In this document: in pieces, positions 46,401-58,400 of the stretch | How positions within the stretch are numbered: the first letter of the stretch is position 1 | Layout of the letters: each line of letters begins with the position of its first letter | Origin: Akebia trifoliata | Lineage: Eukaryota > Streptophyta > Magnoliopsida > Ranunculales > Lardizabalaceae | Length of the DNA stretch: 64,000 nucleotides | Assembly (NCBI GenBank): GCA_017979445.1 | Contig: CM030715.1 | Span: 6,874,187-6,938,186 of the forward strand | Reading direction: 5' to 3' | Position numbers and translations under genes: made by a program | The notes under the pieces: model-generated | Database searches by the model: none | What the model saw: the letters and a program-made list of their open reading frames with translations, nothing else | What the model was told of the DNA's origin: nothing

Positions 46401-49400
46401 TAACATTGACTTGCAGCTGCAATTAACCTTGGCTCACGTATCTAAAGAAAACAATAGTGACATACCTATGAAGATATTTCAGTTGTGGAATTACTTGATT
46501 GAGACTAAAATTTTTTGTCGGAAGAGTTCTTTTTTAATTTAATTTAGTTCTATTGGGAGATGCTGTGTACACTTTTATTCTGACAATTGTCGATTTTATT
46601 AAAGTGCAAAATGAAAAAGATGCAGTTTAGGAAGTTGAGGAAACCTACTAAGGGAAGGGAGAAAGCGATATCAATCATAACCCTCTCTCCCACACAATAT
46701 GATTTCATGTAAAGAAAAGTTATTCAAGGTATAACGAGCAAGGTTTACTATCTCAACTCGATGCAATGTCTTTTTTGTTTTGATGGGTAAGCTGGACTTG
46801 AGCCTACGACCTCAAAGCTGCTTTGCGATATGTCAAACCAACTGAGCTGTGGGCCTAAGCCTAATCGATGCAATGCCTTGGTCAGGAGGAAAACTGAGAT
46901 TGTCTCGACTGAGCATAATCACCAAAGTTGCGACTTTTTCAAAAAGTTATGATTAAATCGTGATTTTAAAGACTCATGATTAAATCACGACTTTTTGAAA
47001 AAGTCGCGATTTAAACAAAAAAATGTGATTTCATGGTCACTTTTTAAAGTGTTTTTTCACAGACCATTTATTCTTATAGTTTAAAGTAGGATTTGACGAT
47101 ATAAATGATAACACTACTTTGTAGAAAAAAATAAATTAGCCTAACACTATTTCGATTTTTGTCGTTTTTTCTGACTTTTTCCCTTGCCGACTTATTACCG
47201 AACCCCAACTTGGTGACTATGGACTGAGACATATCGAAACATCCGAGATAATAGTCATTCTGTTCTTGACGGAAACATTATGAGACAATATGGAACTTTA
47301 AACCATTATAACGTGGACCACATGACCATGTGAGCTTTGATTTTCATGGTACTAGCTTGAGTTTCTTCTTGTTAGGTTTTCAACAATCCGTCAATTCCTT
47401 GTCTTCAAAAGGTCCTGGCAAATTGCTGACAGAAGAAGCCTCCATAATGAACACCCACAAGAATAGAAAGAATGAACTGGCCTCAAAAAACATCCAGTCG
47501 ATAATGTTTTTTTTTTGGGTTCTCAAATGGCCAACCACTAAAATCTTGTTCAAAGAAGTGGTCTAGGCAAAAAAATTCACCTTAGAAGGATTTTAAAATA
47601 TATTTACTTGCCATCTCTATTCATATCAATATATTGTTTACTTGAAATAACATCCTAGTAGTAGCTGTTTTCATTAGTTTTACCATTCTATTTGGCAGTG
47701 TACAGAGTAAAACATGTCTTTTTTTTATTCCTACATTGTTTGAAATTTTATTTACATAAGCAACAATGACAATGCAAAAGATTGGGTAGAGTTCTTGGTA
47801 TGTAATGTTATATCAATTATTGATAAGAGGGCGAATTGAAAATTGCACTGCTCAAAGGGAATTTACTAGCGGATGGGTCGGCTAGATGATAAAAAAAGGA
47901 TAAAGGTTGTGATGTTTGACAACTACCCTAAAAGAGATCAAACCTATCCATAATTTCTGTTTTATATCTAAGGGGCATAGGAAAATAGTTTGATGGGCTA
48001 AGAAAGTCAATTAGGATATCAGAGAGGGGATGAAAGGCAAGTGTCTGAATGGCTTCCGCAAAAGATATTTGGCTTTCAACAAACTTTTGCGGGTCTCATA
48101 TGTGGACCACAAAAACCAGTTGAAAGGTCTCGTCAAGGCAATTGGTAGGACTCACAAGGAAGGGATTCAATAGGGAGGTGCCGATTTCGAGAGGTTTATA
48201 TTGAGGGATTGCTGTGCAGATCTCAAGAGGTTGACATTGAAGGATTGCTGTGCAGATGGGACTAATTCTACCACCCTCAAGGATCAATTGACAAGAACTA
48301 AATCAAAATGTCTAGAGGAAATACATAACATGATCTTTATTTTAATTTCATGCGTGGGTGGGAGAGGGAAGTTGTAGTGGGGGAAAATGTTCTCTATTAT
48401 GGATCTAAAAATTATGTTGTGAAATGCGAGAAGTTTGGGAAGCAGGGATGCATAAAATATTTACAAAGAACACGATTCATGGTAATGCAAGAAAATTGAG
48501 AAGATGAAGGGAAGTTCAATAGCTTTTGATTTTGTGTTTCTTTGACCATCTGTTTGTGGGGGAATTTCGGGTATATTGTAGAGGTGAAGGATGGATGTCG
48601 TAGATAATTTTGATAAGTGCTTGTTTGGTCTGTTTCATGGTAGGTAAGTAGTTTCTTGATTGCTGATAGGTGTATAGACCTACACATACGAGTTTGAGGT
48701 CGGAGTTTTGGGAGGAATTGGATAACATCTATGGTCTTTAGAACATGCCTTGGTGCATTGGGGGATATTTATGCATTTTTTTGTGAAAAGTGTATTTTAG
48801 ATTCAATTAATAGTAAAGAGAGGTCGGTGGTCGAGATGACCAACCATTTCAAAGAAGCCTTAAACATCCATGCTACAAATAGATTCCCATTTGAAAAAGA
48901 AATCTTCAAAAATAGAATTTGATGATGCTAATAACCTCTGTAGAAAACGATTGCTCTTTCCCTTAAAAATTTCAGTTGTTTCTCTTCTTCCAAATCCCCC
49001 AACAAACAATAAAAGGGTTAAGGAACCATAATAGTCTCTCGCTCGAATGAGGATAAAACTGACCTAGGGAAACATTTAGAATAATGGAATAGCGACATAA
49101 AATGAAACCATATCTTAGAAGCAAACGAGCAATGAAACATGCTCAACTGATTCACCAGAAAACATACACATGCTACATCAATTGACAACAATAATGGTAC
49201 AAGGCATAATATTATCAAGTTTGCTCAAAGAAAGAATGAGAGGAACATAAGTAAGAGAGATTTTGCACACTTTGTGAATAGAGTCCATCTGGTTGAGAAC
49301 TAAGAGAATACCACTGTATGAAGTCTAGAAGAATTTCTTGTGTTGGACAATTGGGAATCAATTTTTAGTTGTTAGTCAGATTATTCTTCTTAGACCAGTT

Positions 49401-52400
49401 TTGGATGGTAGAAGATTATCCAAAATGGCATCTTTGTTCATATCTGAGAACATTTTTCTTGGAGTCAAGTTTTTTGGTATTCTTGTGGTGTATTATGGTA
49501 GGGTTCTCTTCAAATTTCAACTAGGGTTGGAGTTATATTCCATACGAAATTGATAATCTGGAAGTTGAAGTTAAAGATGTGGGATAGGGAGGGATCCAAT
49601 AGAGTGGACTTGTAAAATGAGTGTGGTGCTTGCAGGGGCGGAGCCAGGATTTAACTCATGTGGGGGAAATGTAAGAGTGGAAGGTTTTTTTGTGAGGGCA
49701 ATGAAGATTGTAATTTTTTTTGTGGGGGCAACATAACAATGGAAACTGTTTTGTGGGGCAACTAAGAGTGTAAAACAAATTGGGAGAGCAATAGGGGCAG
49801 ATTTCTTTATTCGTCATTATTTTTTATTGCAATAGTTCATTACTCCAAAGAAGGTTTGAAAATTCTTATGGGGGCAAGTGCCCCCATTGCCCCCACTCTA
49901 AATCCGCCCCTGGGTGCTTGAGGAGTTTGCTTAGCAAATACAAAGGAAGGAGTGGGTTATCTATCATTTAAAGATGGAAGTAGAAGGGTCACGCAAAGGA
50001 GTTTCAAGAGTAAGCTTGCTGAGGAATTTTTTTATTTTTGATTGGTAGCTTGCTTGGAGGTGATTAGTTGGCAACAAAAGTCCAACATTAGATGGTTGAA
50101 GGGAGGAAACAAAAACAAATAGGCTTTCCCGTGGTGTAGCTAATTTAATAAGGTGTCTTGAAATGTATTCGGTATGAAATTGATAATATTGATAATGAAG
50201 TTAAAGACATGTGATAAAGTGTATCATAAATGGGTATGATACTTAATTAGATAGCGTAGCTAGATATGAAAGAAGATGGGCTTATCTATTTGTTGAAGAT
50301 GGAAACATAAAATTGATCCAAAGGAATCCCAAGAGTAAGCTTGCTTGAAGGAGTATTTTTTTGGTTTGCCAATCTACTTGGAGGAGATTAATTGGAGACA
50401 AAACTTTGGCATTAGATGGTTGAAGGGAAGTTAAAAAAGCACAAGGTTTTTCCATGGTACAGCTAATGCAACGAGGAGGGGCAACAATATTTTGAGATTA
50501 TGGGCTAGTGGGGACCTTGAAGATGAATATAAGGTCAAAGAATAAGTGTTTTTTTTAGTACGATATTCTAAACCATTTGGTGGAGACAAACCCCTGATGA
50601 TATTGGAAATTAGGGAAATGAATTGTGCTCTTTAGGGGGAAAAAAGTTGTGGAGGTTTGAGGGGCAAATGGGAGTCTTTAGAGGCCTCTAATTTTGGCCA
50701 AATATAGGTTGAATGGCAATGGTTGGGAGAGTAGGAAAATGAGAACTTCATTTGGGTGCAGTGTGTGGAAAGGAAGCGACATATTTCTTTCACTATTTTG
50801 GGAAATACTAGAATTTAAAGTGGCAAGAGGGGACAAGGTGCTACTGTGGGAGGACCATTGGTGTGGTGATGGTTCTTTTATGGAGCTGTTTCCTGACCTT
50901 TATTTTATATCCTCAAAAAAGAGGAGACCGATCCAAGAGTTCATTATTATGAGGGAGGAGGAAGTGTCTTGTGATTTCGGATTTAAAAGGAATCTTCCAA
51001 AATGATTTGGATGTCCAAGCAATTGTTGATGTCATGGATCTGATATCTTTTGTGGATCTTTTGCATTTAAAGTGGGAAGAGGGTACAATATGTCATTATA
51101 GGAGGATCGTTGCTGTGGTGATGGTCTTTTTATGTGGTGGGTTCCAGGCCTTTATTTTATATCCTCAGAAAAGAGGAGACCGATCCAAGAGTTCATTACT
51201 ATGAGGGAAGATGAAGTGTCTTGGAAGGGATTTTAATGATTTGTAGGTCCAAGATTTGAGGGTTTGGGTGTAGTCGTGACAAAAAAACTTCTTGGTAAAT
51301 TCTCTAATTCCTTAGCTGAGTTAGTTCCTTCCTCTTGTTCAGAGTTATTTGGGGACATAAAGTCCCTTTCAATGTAAATTCTCCATTTGGATTGTGATTT
51401 TGAACAAGATACTCACTTCAGATAAGATTATATATAGGGATTTAGTTTATGTAGAGTTTTCTTGCATGTGTCAATCTGGGGTGTGGCGTGGAGGAATCAT
51501 CTAGTTACTTCTTTTTCATTGTAATTTTGTATATGAGTTGTTTTGGTGCCTTTCTAGTGCAACCCTTTCATTTTCCATAACAACTCTTCAAAGAACCACC
51601 TTTTGAATTCTTTGAACACTTTACTCCAGTAGAATAGAAGCCCAAGAATGCTAATTAAAACCTCCTGAACTAAGTGCTCCATTCTCTTCAACACCCTACA
51701 ATTTCTTTCGTCCATATCCCCCTACATATGGAAGTTTAGGAATCAAAGGTTTTAGGTTATCCAAAAAGTAGGGTTTAAAATGGGTCGGGTTTGGGCCGGA
51801 TATGAGTTTGTCCATTTCCAAATTTTTTATCCGGATTCGTATGCGGATCTAAATATGACTCGGATCCTAATAGTTAAAACTGTATCTGACCCATTTTACT
51901 TTCATTAAATCCATATCCAGATCCGATCGAATTAATTGATTTGGGTCGGGTCAGATAATGTCAACCTGTTCAAGGTTATTTCAAATAAAATTGCTAAAAT
52001 GTGGCCAAATGATGACTTGAACTCAAAATCTCTCCATTTTGAAGAGAGGCTTTGACCACTACACTCTACCATCGTTGGTTGATGAAAGATAACTTGAAAA
52101 ATATAAAATACAACTTGCAAAGTAATATATCATTCGGATCTTGGCGGATATAGGGATGGATCCATATCCGACCTGGATCCGACTCGGGTCAAGGGACATC
52201 AACTCATATCCGAACCATATTTTAATTCGGATATACTTTAAGGAACCAAATTTGCTAAATTCGGATCACTCGGATTTTAGATAAAATATATCCCATTTTA
52301 AGCCCTACCAAAAAGTCATTGCTTGGAAAATTGTTGTGGCGGTTTGAGAGAGAAAAAAATAATTTGTGGAGGAAAGTCATCAAGGCTAAATATGGGGAGA

Positions 52401-55400
52401 GAATGTTAGGTTGGGAGAGTGGTGAAGTGAATTCTTCGTATGGTTGTGTAGTGTGGAAATGTATCATAAAAGGCTACAATGATTTTCAGAAGTGGATTGT
52501 GCTTAAAGTGGTAAGTGGGAATAGTATCCGATTTTGGGAAGACATTTGGTGTGATGAGACAGGTTTATCCGAGCAATTTTCATTGATTTATGAGCTCTCC
52601 TCTAAAAAGGAAGAACCCATTTCGGCTCTCCTAAATTACTCTGGAAGTGTTATCTCTTGGGATCTGTGTCTAAGAAGGGCTCTTAACGATTGAGAAATTC
52701 AGGAGCTAGTTGACCTATCTTTGGTTTTGGAATCTCAGTGCTTGGCACAAACTGCTAGAGATATGTGGGAATGGACCGGTAACAAGGAGAGAAGGTTTTT
52801 AGTGGGTTCTTTCCAGGCCAGTTTACAGTCCCAAATTTCAGTTTTCTTTCCAAATAAAACTATTTGGGGATCAAGGGTTCCTTCTAAAATTTCTTTCTTT
52901 GCTTGACTAGTTGTCTCCAACAAGCTTTTGACCTTAGATCATTTCATTTCTAGGGGTTTTACTACTACTAACTTTTGTTGTTTGTGTCGGGTAAGTGGGG
53001 AGACTAATGACCACTTGCTATTGCATTGTTCTTTTGCTTCCAAAATTGGGTCTCATTTTATAAGTTTGTACATTTTGGATTGGGTTCTCCTTGCTTCCTT
53101 GAATTTCCTTTTTTGGAGTTGGGGCCTTAATGTTTTCATTGGTAGGAAAAGAGTTCTATGGGCTTTGCTTCATTTTACTATTTGAAGGAGCATTTGAAAG
53201 AAGAGAAATAGGAGAATTTTCTTGGATAAGGAGGGTTCTACTCATGAGTTAATTTTGATGGTTTTAGGTTATTTTGTTTTTTTGTTGCAAGTTAGATGTA
53301 GCTTTTAAAGGGGCTTTCTTTGAGGAGTTTGTATTTTAGTGGGACTCCTTGTGTTCTTTGTAAGGTTTTTTTGCTTTTCTCTCCCTTTGTACTTGCGGCT
53401 GGTCATCTCGACCTCTGTCTTTAGTAATATATCTCTTTTACCTATCAAAAAAACATATCGAAAATGAAATCTAACTTCAGTGGATTTGCACTAGAAAGAA
53501 CTATAATGGATAATGGATTTATTTTGTGTGTGTGTGAGTCTTCTTGTATTCAGTGTTCTGGGAGCTAGATATCCTCGAGCTCCTTTTTTTCTTGCAATAA
53601 AATTCCACTTCTTGAAAAAGTAGTATAGAGCGCTAGACTTGGTTGTTAAGAAGAAAAAATTGTAGATTTCTAACCTATTTTTTTCAAGGACTTGTTAACT
53701 TATTTTTTTGTTGTTGTTAATAATATGGAAATCTTTGATTAGGCATTATGTCAATTTTATGGTGGTTTTATTCTTATTAGAAGTATTGCGGTTGCCCTCC
53801 CATTCTAACTTCTGCATTTTTTTCCTTTTTGGATGTTGTTTGTATTTGGGCTTTGCCACTTCTCTTGTTTTTTTCCTCTCTTCTGTAGTATAGCAATTCA
53901 TTTTTCTTTAAAAACTTAAACCTAATCAGCTAAACAGTTGAATTACTCTTCTTGAACACGATTGATTCAAGTTTCTTAATTTGGAAAGTTGCATTATTAT
54001 TTACTCCGCAGGTTATTCAAGATGAATTACTTTCTGAAGAAAGTATTTACTCCACAGGTTATTCAAGATGAATTACTTTCTGAAGAAATTCAGATGTACA
54101 GAGCTTCTGATGCCAACTGGATCCCACCTTTAGAGCGTCTTCAAAAGTACTTCATAGAATTGGGGAATGCTGCTGATTCGGATCACAAAACTTTACCCCA
54201 GAACATGGCCATCAATTCTTGCATGAGGGACATGTATCACTATGCTCGTGTCTCTGGAGTACACACACTCGAGTGTGTTATGGATACCGCTCTCTCTGCT
54301 GTAAAGAGGGAACAACTTCAAGAAGCTAGCAATGTATGTGTTTAGTATCCTACATAAATTTATTGAGTACATCACAATGGACAATGCTTCTATGTTATTC
54401 TTCTGTAAATTAGACATTCTTTACATTGAACTAACGGGGTCATGTGTATTGTGTGTGGTGCTCAATGGAATTGTCATTCAAGAGGTGCTAATGGGAAATT
54501 ATAAGTATTGTATTACTTTTTCCAACCTTCTTGTTAGTCATGATAAATCAATCTATTAAGGTTTATCACAGAAATTTTAAATCAAATAGATAAATTTTTT
54601 TAATAGTTCATAATGGATATCATTGGAATGATTGGGAGCTTTCTAATGGATCCATTTTTATATAAAACGGAAATTTTTTTGCGCCTAAGAGGGTTACCAA
54701 TTCAATTTTTGAAAAGAGAAAATGAAGTACCACACAAGTTTTCTTTAGCAATGGTGAAGACTTCTTTAGTGATGTAGGACCATTAGAGGAAATGAAGGTT
54801 TTCTAAGGAGTTTTCAAAGATTTGGGTTAAAGACATACTAAAGGGCTTAAAGGAAGGGATTTTTCTGCAAAAAATCAGAAATAGATATTTTGTGGTTTAA
54901 AATAGTAAAAAACGCAATAAGATATGATTTATAGGGTTTCAGGTATGTTGGAGAGAAGGAATGGGTGAAAAACATGGCTAGAAGTGATACCTACAGCTAA
55001 AGGAGTTGATTCATTGCTTTTGAGTTGAAAAGACTGAAATTTCCTAAATCTAGAATCAAGGTTCATTTTATGGGTATTGCATGTATGTAGGGGATGTTTT
55101 GAAAAATGATAACTCAAGGGTTGGCTTTGGTGAGTGTTGTGTTATTCGCCTCTGCTCCCGAGTGTCACGGGCTCACGTATTGTGCCCCAGTTTGACCTGT
55201 GACCTTCTTATATTCATAGTTGTTCCTTCCCCATCCGATCGATCTTTTGGGGCAAATGATTTGTCAACATGGGTTTGAATCTCCTCGAAGGAATTTTCCT
55301 CCCTTATGGGTGAGGGGGAGTGTTAAGTGTTGTGTCATCCGCTTCCGCTACCGAGTGTCATGTGCTCACATATCATGCCCCAGTTCAACCTGTGACTCTA

Positions 55401-58400
55401 ATATTCATAGTTGCGCCTTCCCCATCAGATTGGTCTTTTGGGGTAAATGGTTTTGTCAACAGGCTCAAAGTTTTAGTGTTGAGCCTAGTGTAGTCAAAAT
55501 GTTGGGTGACACCCGAGCTACCATTGTCACTTAGGAAAGCAAAAAAATCAAATAATATTAAAAAGATTATTAATGTGGTTGCCGCAGAATTGGAAAATGT
55601 ATGCAACATTAGATACCTATTTGGACGACCACATAAACTGGATTTGATAAATTTGTAGCCTGTTGTAGTTATTATTATTATTACTTTATAGAATGGTAGA
55701 CTTGGGAAAGGCATTCAAACAGTGAGATTTGTTTCCATGGTCATTGAAGACAACTGTATTTACTAAAATATAAGAAAGAAACAAGTTTTGTATATTTGTC
55801 TCTGTCAGTTTCTGTGTAGAGCACATTTAACATTGATTTTCCATATCTAGCTGAGGTGAACACTTAAACTCCTAGAGTCTTAGGGCCTTGGAGTGACTGC
55901 TTTTTCTACCAATGTCTGCCTAGACCCTTTTTTAGGTGCTATCGATCCTAGCCAGGCAAAGTACTCCCTAAGCAAAGCACAAACTACACTCTGTGAGTCT
56001 CATGATAATAGTTGAGATGGGTATCACCTATAATTTCACTGATCACACATCCATTTTATCTTGACAGGTTCTTTCGCTGTTTCCCCTTCTTCAACCCCTA
56101 GTAGCTGTTATGGGTTGGGATCTGTTGTCTGGTAAGACTGTTGCTAGGAAAACAATGATGCAACTTTTGTGGACAAGCAAGTCTCAAGTACTAAGGCTGG
56201 AAGAGTTTTCTCTCTATGGAAAGCAATCAGATGAGGTATCTCTCCTTTTTGACAATATGTATGTATGTATAAATGTGGGTTTATTACATTGATTTGGTCA
56301 TATATGCACAACTATGAAGCGTTTGATGATGATTGGTAATTGCCATTGACAGATATCTTGTGTGGAGCATCTTTGTGATATTTTGTGCTATCATCTGGAT
56401 CTTTCTTCTTTTGTTGCTTGTGTCAATTCTGGCCGTTCATGGAATTCAAAACTCTCATTATTATTATCTAGAAAAGAACAAAAGATGGATGAAGATGATG
56501 ATGCTCATTCTGATCCTTTTGTTGAAAATTTTGTGCTGGAACGACTTGCTCTTCAGACACCTCTGCGGGTAAAATATATGGTTTTATATTATGTATTTGA
56601 TGAATTTATGGAATGTTAGGATCATAATTATATAATACTGCTGCAGTTGTACATCATATCTGTCAATGATTTTTCCAATTTGGAGCATTGTGAATGTGCC
56701 ATGCTGTGATAATTCATGTGCAGTTGTTGTATCCAGTTGTATTTCATATGCTGGTCTCAAAAGTACAATTGGGTGAATGACTTGGTGGAGAAGATTACTT
56801 ATCAAAAAAAAAAAAAAAAAAAAGACTTGGTGGAGAAGATTGCCTTGTTTGTGACCTTAGCAAACTTTACAAATTTGTACATCTACTCTTGTATTTGGTG
56901 GAGATGGGATAGAATATTTTAGAGATTTGTTTAAACATTTTTTGCGCAACTATTTTTTTTTTGGGAGCATGTTTGCTTATTTCTTTCTTCTTTCATGGGG
57001 AAGAATTTTTTTTGAAAATGCAAAGAAAGATACTTGACTAGGAGGTCGAGGAGACCTGCCTTCAAGGAATAAAAAAGATACTAAGAAACAGGAGAAAATA
57101 GGGGCTAACCATACATCTCTCGCTACAATAGCATCCCATTTGAAGACGAAATCTTTACAAAACCCTACATTCCTTAAAAGCCTACTGTAGAAAATTGATG
57201 CTCTGATGCCAAGTATAAGAGATTTCTTTCGTCCCCTGCAAATACTCTCTATTCCGTTCCTTCCATAGTCCCCAACAAACTATGAAGGGTTATAGTCTTC
57301 GAAATATCTGAACTCTAGATGAAAAAGTTGTATAAACCAGCTCTGAAGGAGATCTAAAACAAAGCAAGGCTTAATCAGAAAAAACCCCAAACTAGAAAAA
57401 AAAAAAAAAAACTCCCACACATCCCTGGGAATGAGGAGCTGATTAAACGATGCCCCAATGTACTTAAACCGGGAAAATTTTGACAATGATTATTTTGCAG
57501 CTAATTAAGAGATCAAAACAAGTTGGAGGTGGAGATACCTACTTACAAGCAACAAAGAAAAGGCAAAACCTGAAGCGTATTTCCACCTTTCCTAAAGCAC
57601 GGCTATTCCTATTTTTTGGGATTCCCCAACACAATCATTTCTGTTTTCCCAGATTCCCCAAAACATAGAATGGGTCATACTCCATGATATTCTTCCTATA
57701 GAGCTTAAGGCTATGGTCTGCCAACCCTTAAAAAGGGTGGAACCTGATTGGGAAAGCACCAATGAAGATTGAACACTAATGAAGTGAGACTAAACAACAT
57801 GGGCACCACTACAATGAATAAACAAATGGTTAACTGATGAGGCGCAGGGGGTGGTGCATCGAAAGAAGAATGAGGGAAAAGCCAATATGGAGCCATTCAA
57901 TTGTGGTGCCCATAATTTGAGTGATAATGGACTTGATGGAACAGCTGGGCCTAAGTTGAATCAACCTGGTGTTAACTTTACATTTATACTTGAGAGGATA
58001 CGAAGGGTTTTTGGGTTGGAGGACCCACAATGGGTGGGACTTCCCACCCATGGGAATGTGTTGTAGTCTATGTTTGTTATTTTGTAAAATGTGAAGTTGT
58101 AAGGTCTTTGTTAGTTTCTAAGTGGGCTTTAAGTATGTTTGGAGTCCAAGGTGTTGGGGAATCGTCCGAAGTTTCTTTAATGGGATTTAGTTGGGGAAGG
58201 GTTTAAATATTTAATGATGTGGAGTCTGTGTAAAGACACCAAGGGGGGATCCGCTGGGCAGAACTCTTAGCCCATTTTATCATATATTTTGTAAGACTTG
58301 CTAGCTAAGGTTGATCTTTAAGCTCCCACTTTGGTTTGGGTTGATTGGTCTTGGGACAATCCCCTATCTTGCTTATAATTCGGCTTACTAGTGGGCCGTA

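Noticed and set aside
46769..46864. Functional tRNA gene
   Set aside because: A and B boxes are present but no full cloverleaf; TSD and A-rich end point to a SINE.
54012..54057. Upstream acceptor as the real start of exon 3
   Set aside because: It shifts the frame and hits a stop; the downstream acceptor preserves the family sequence.
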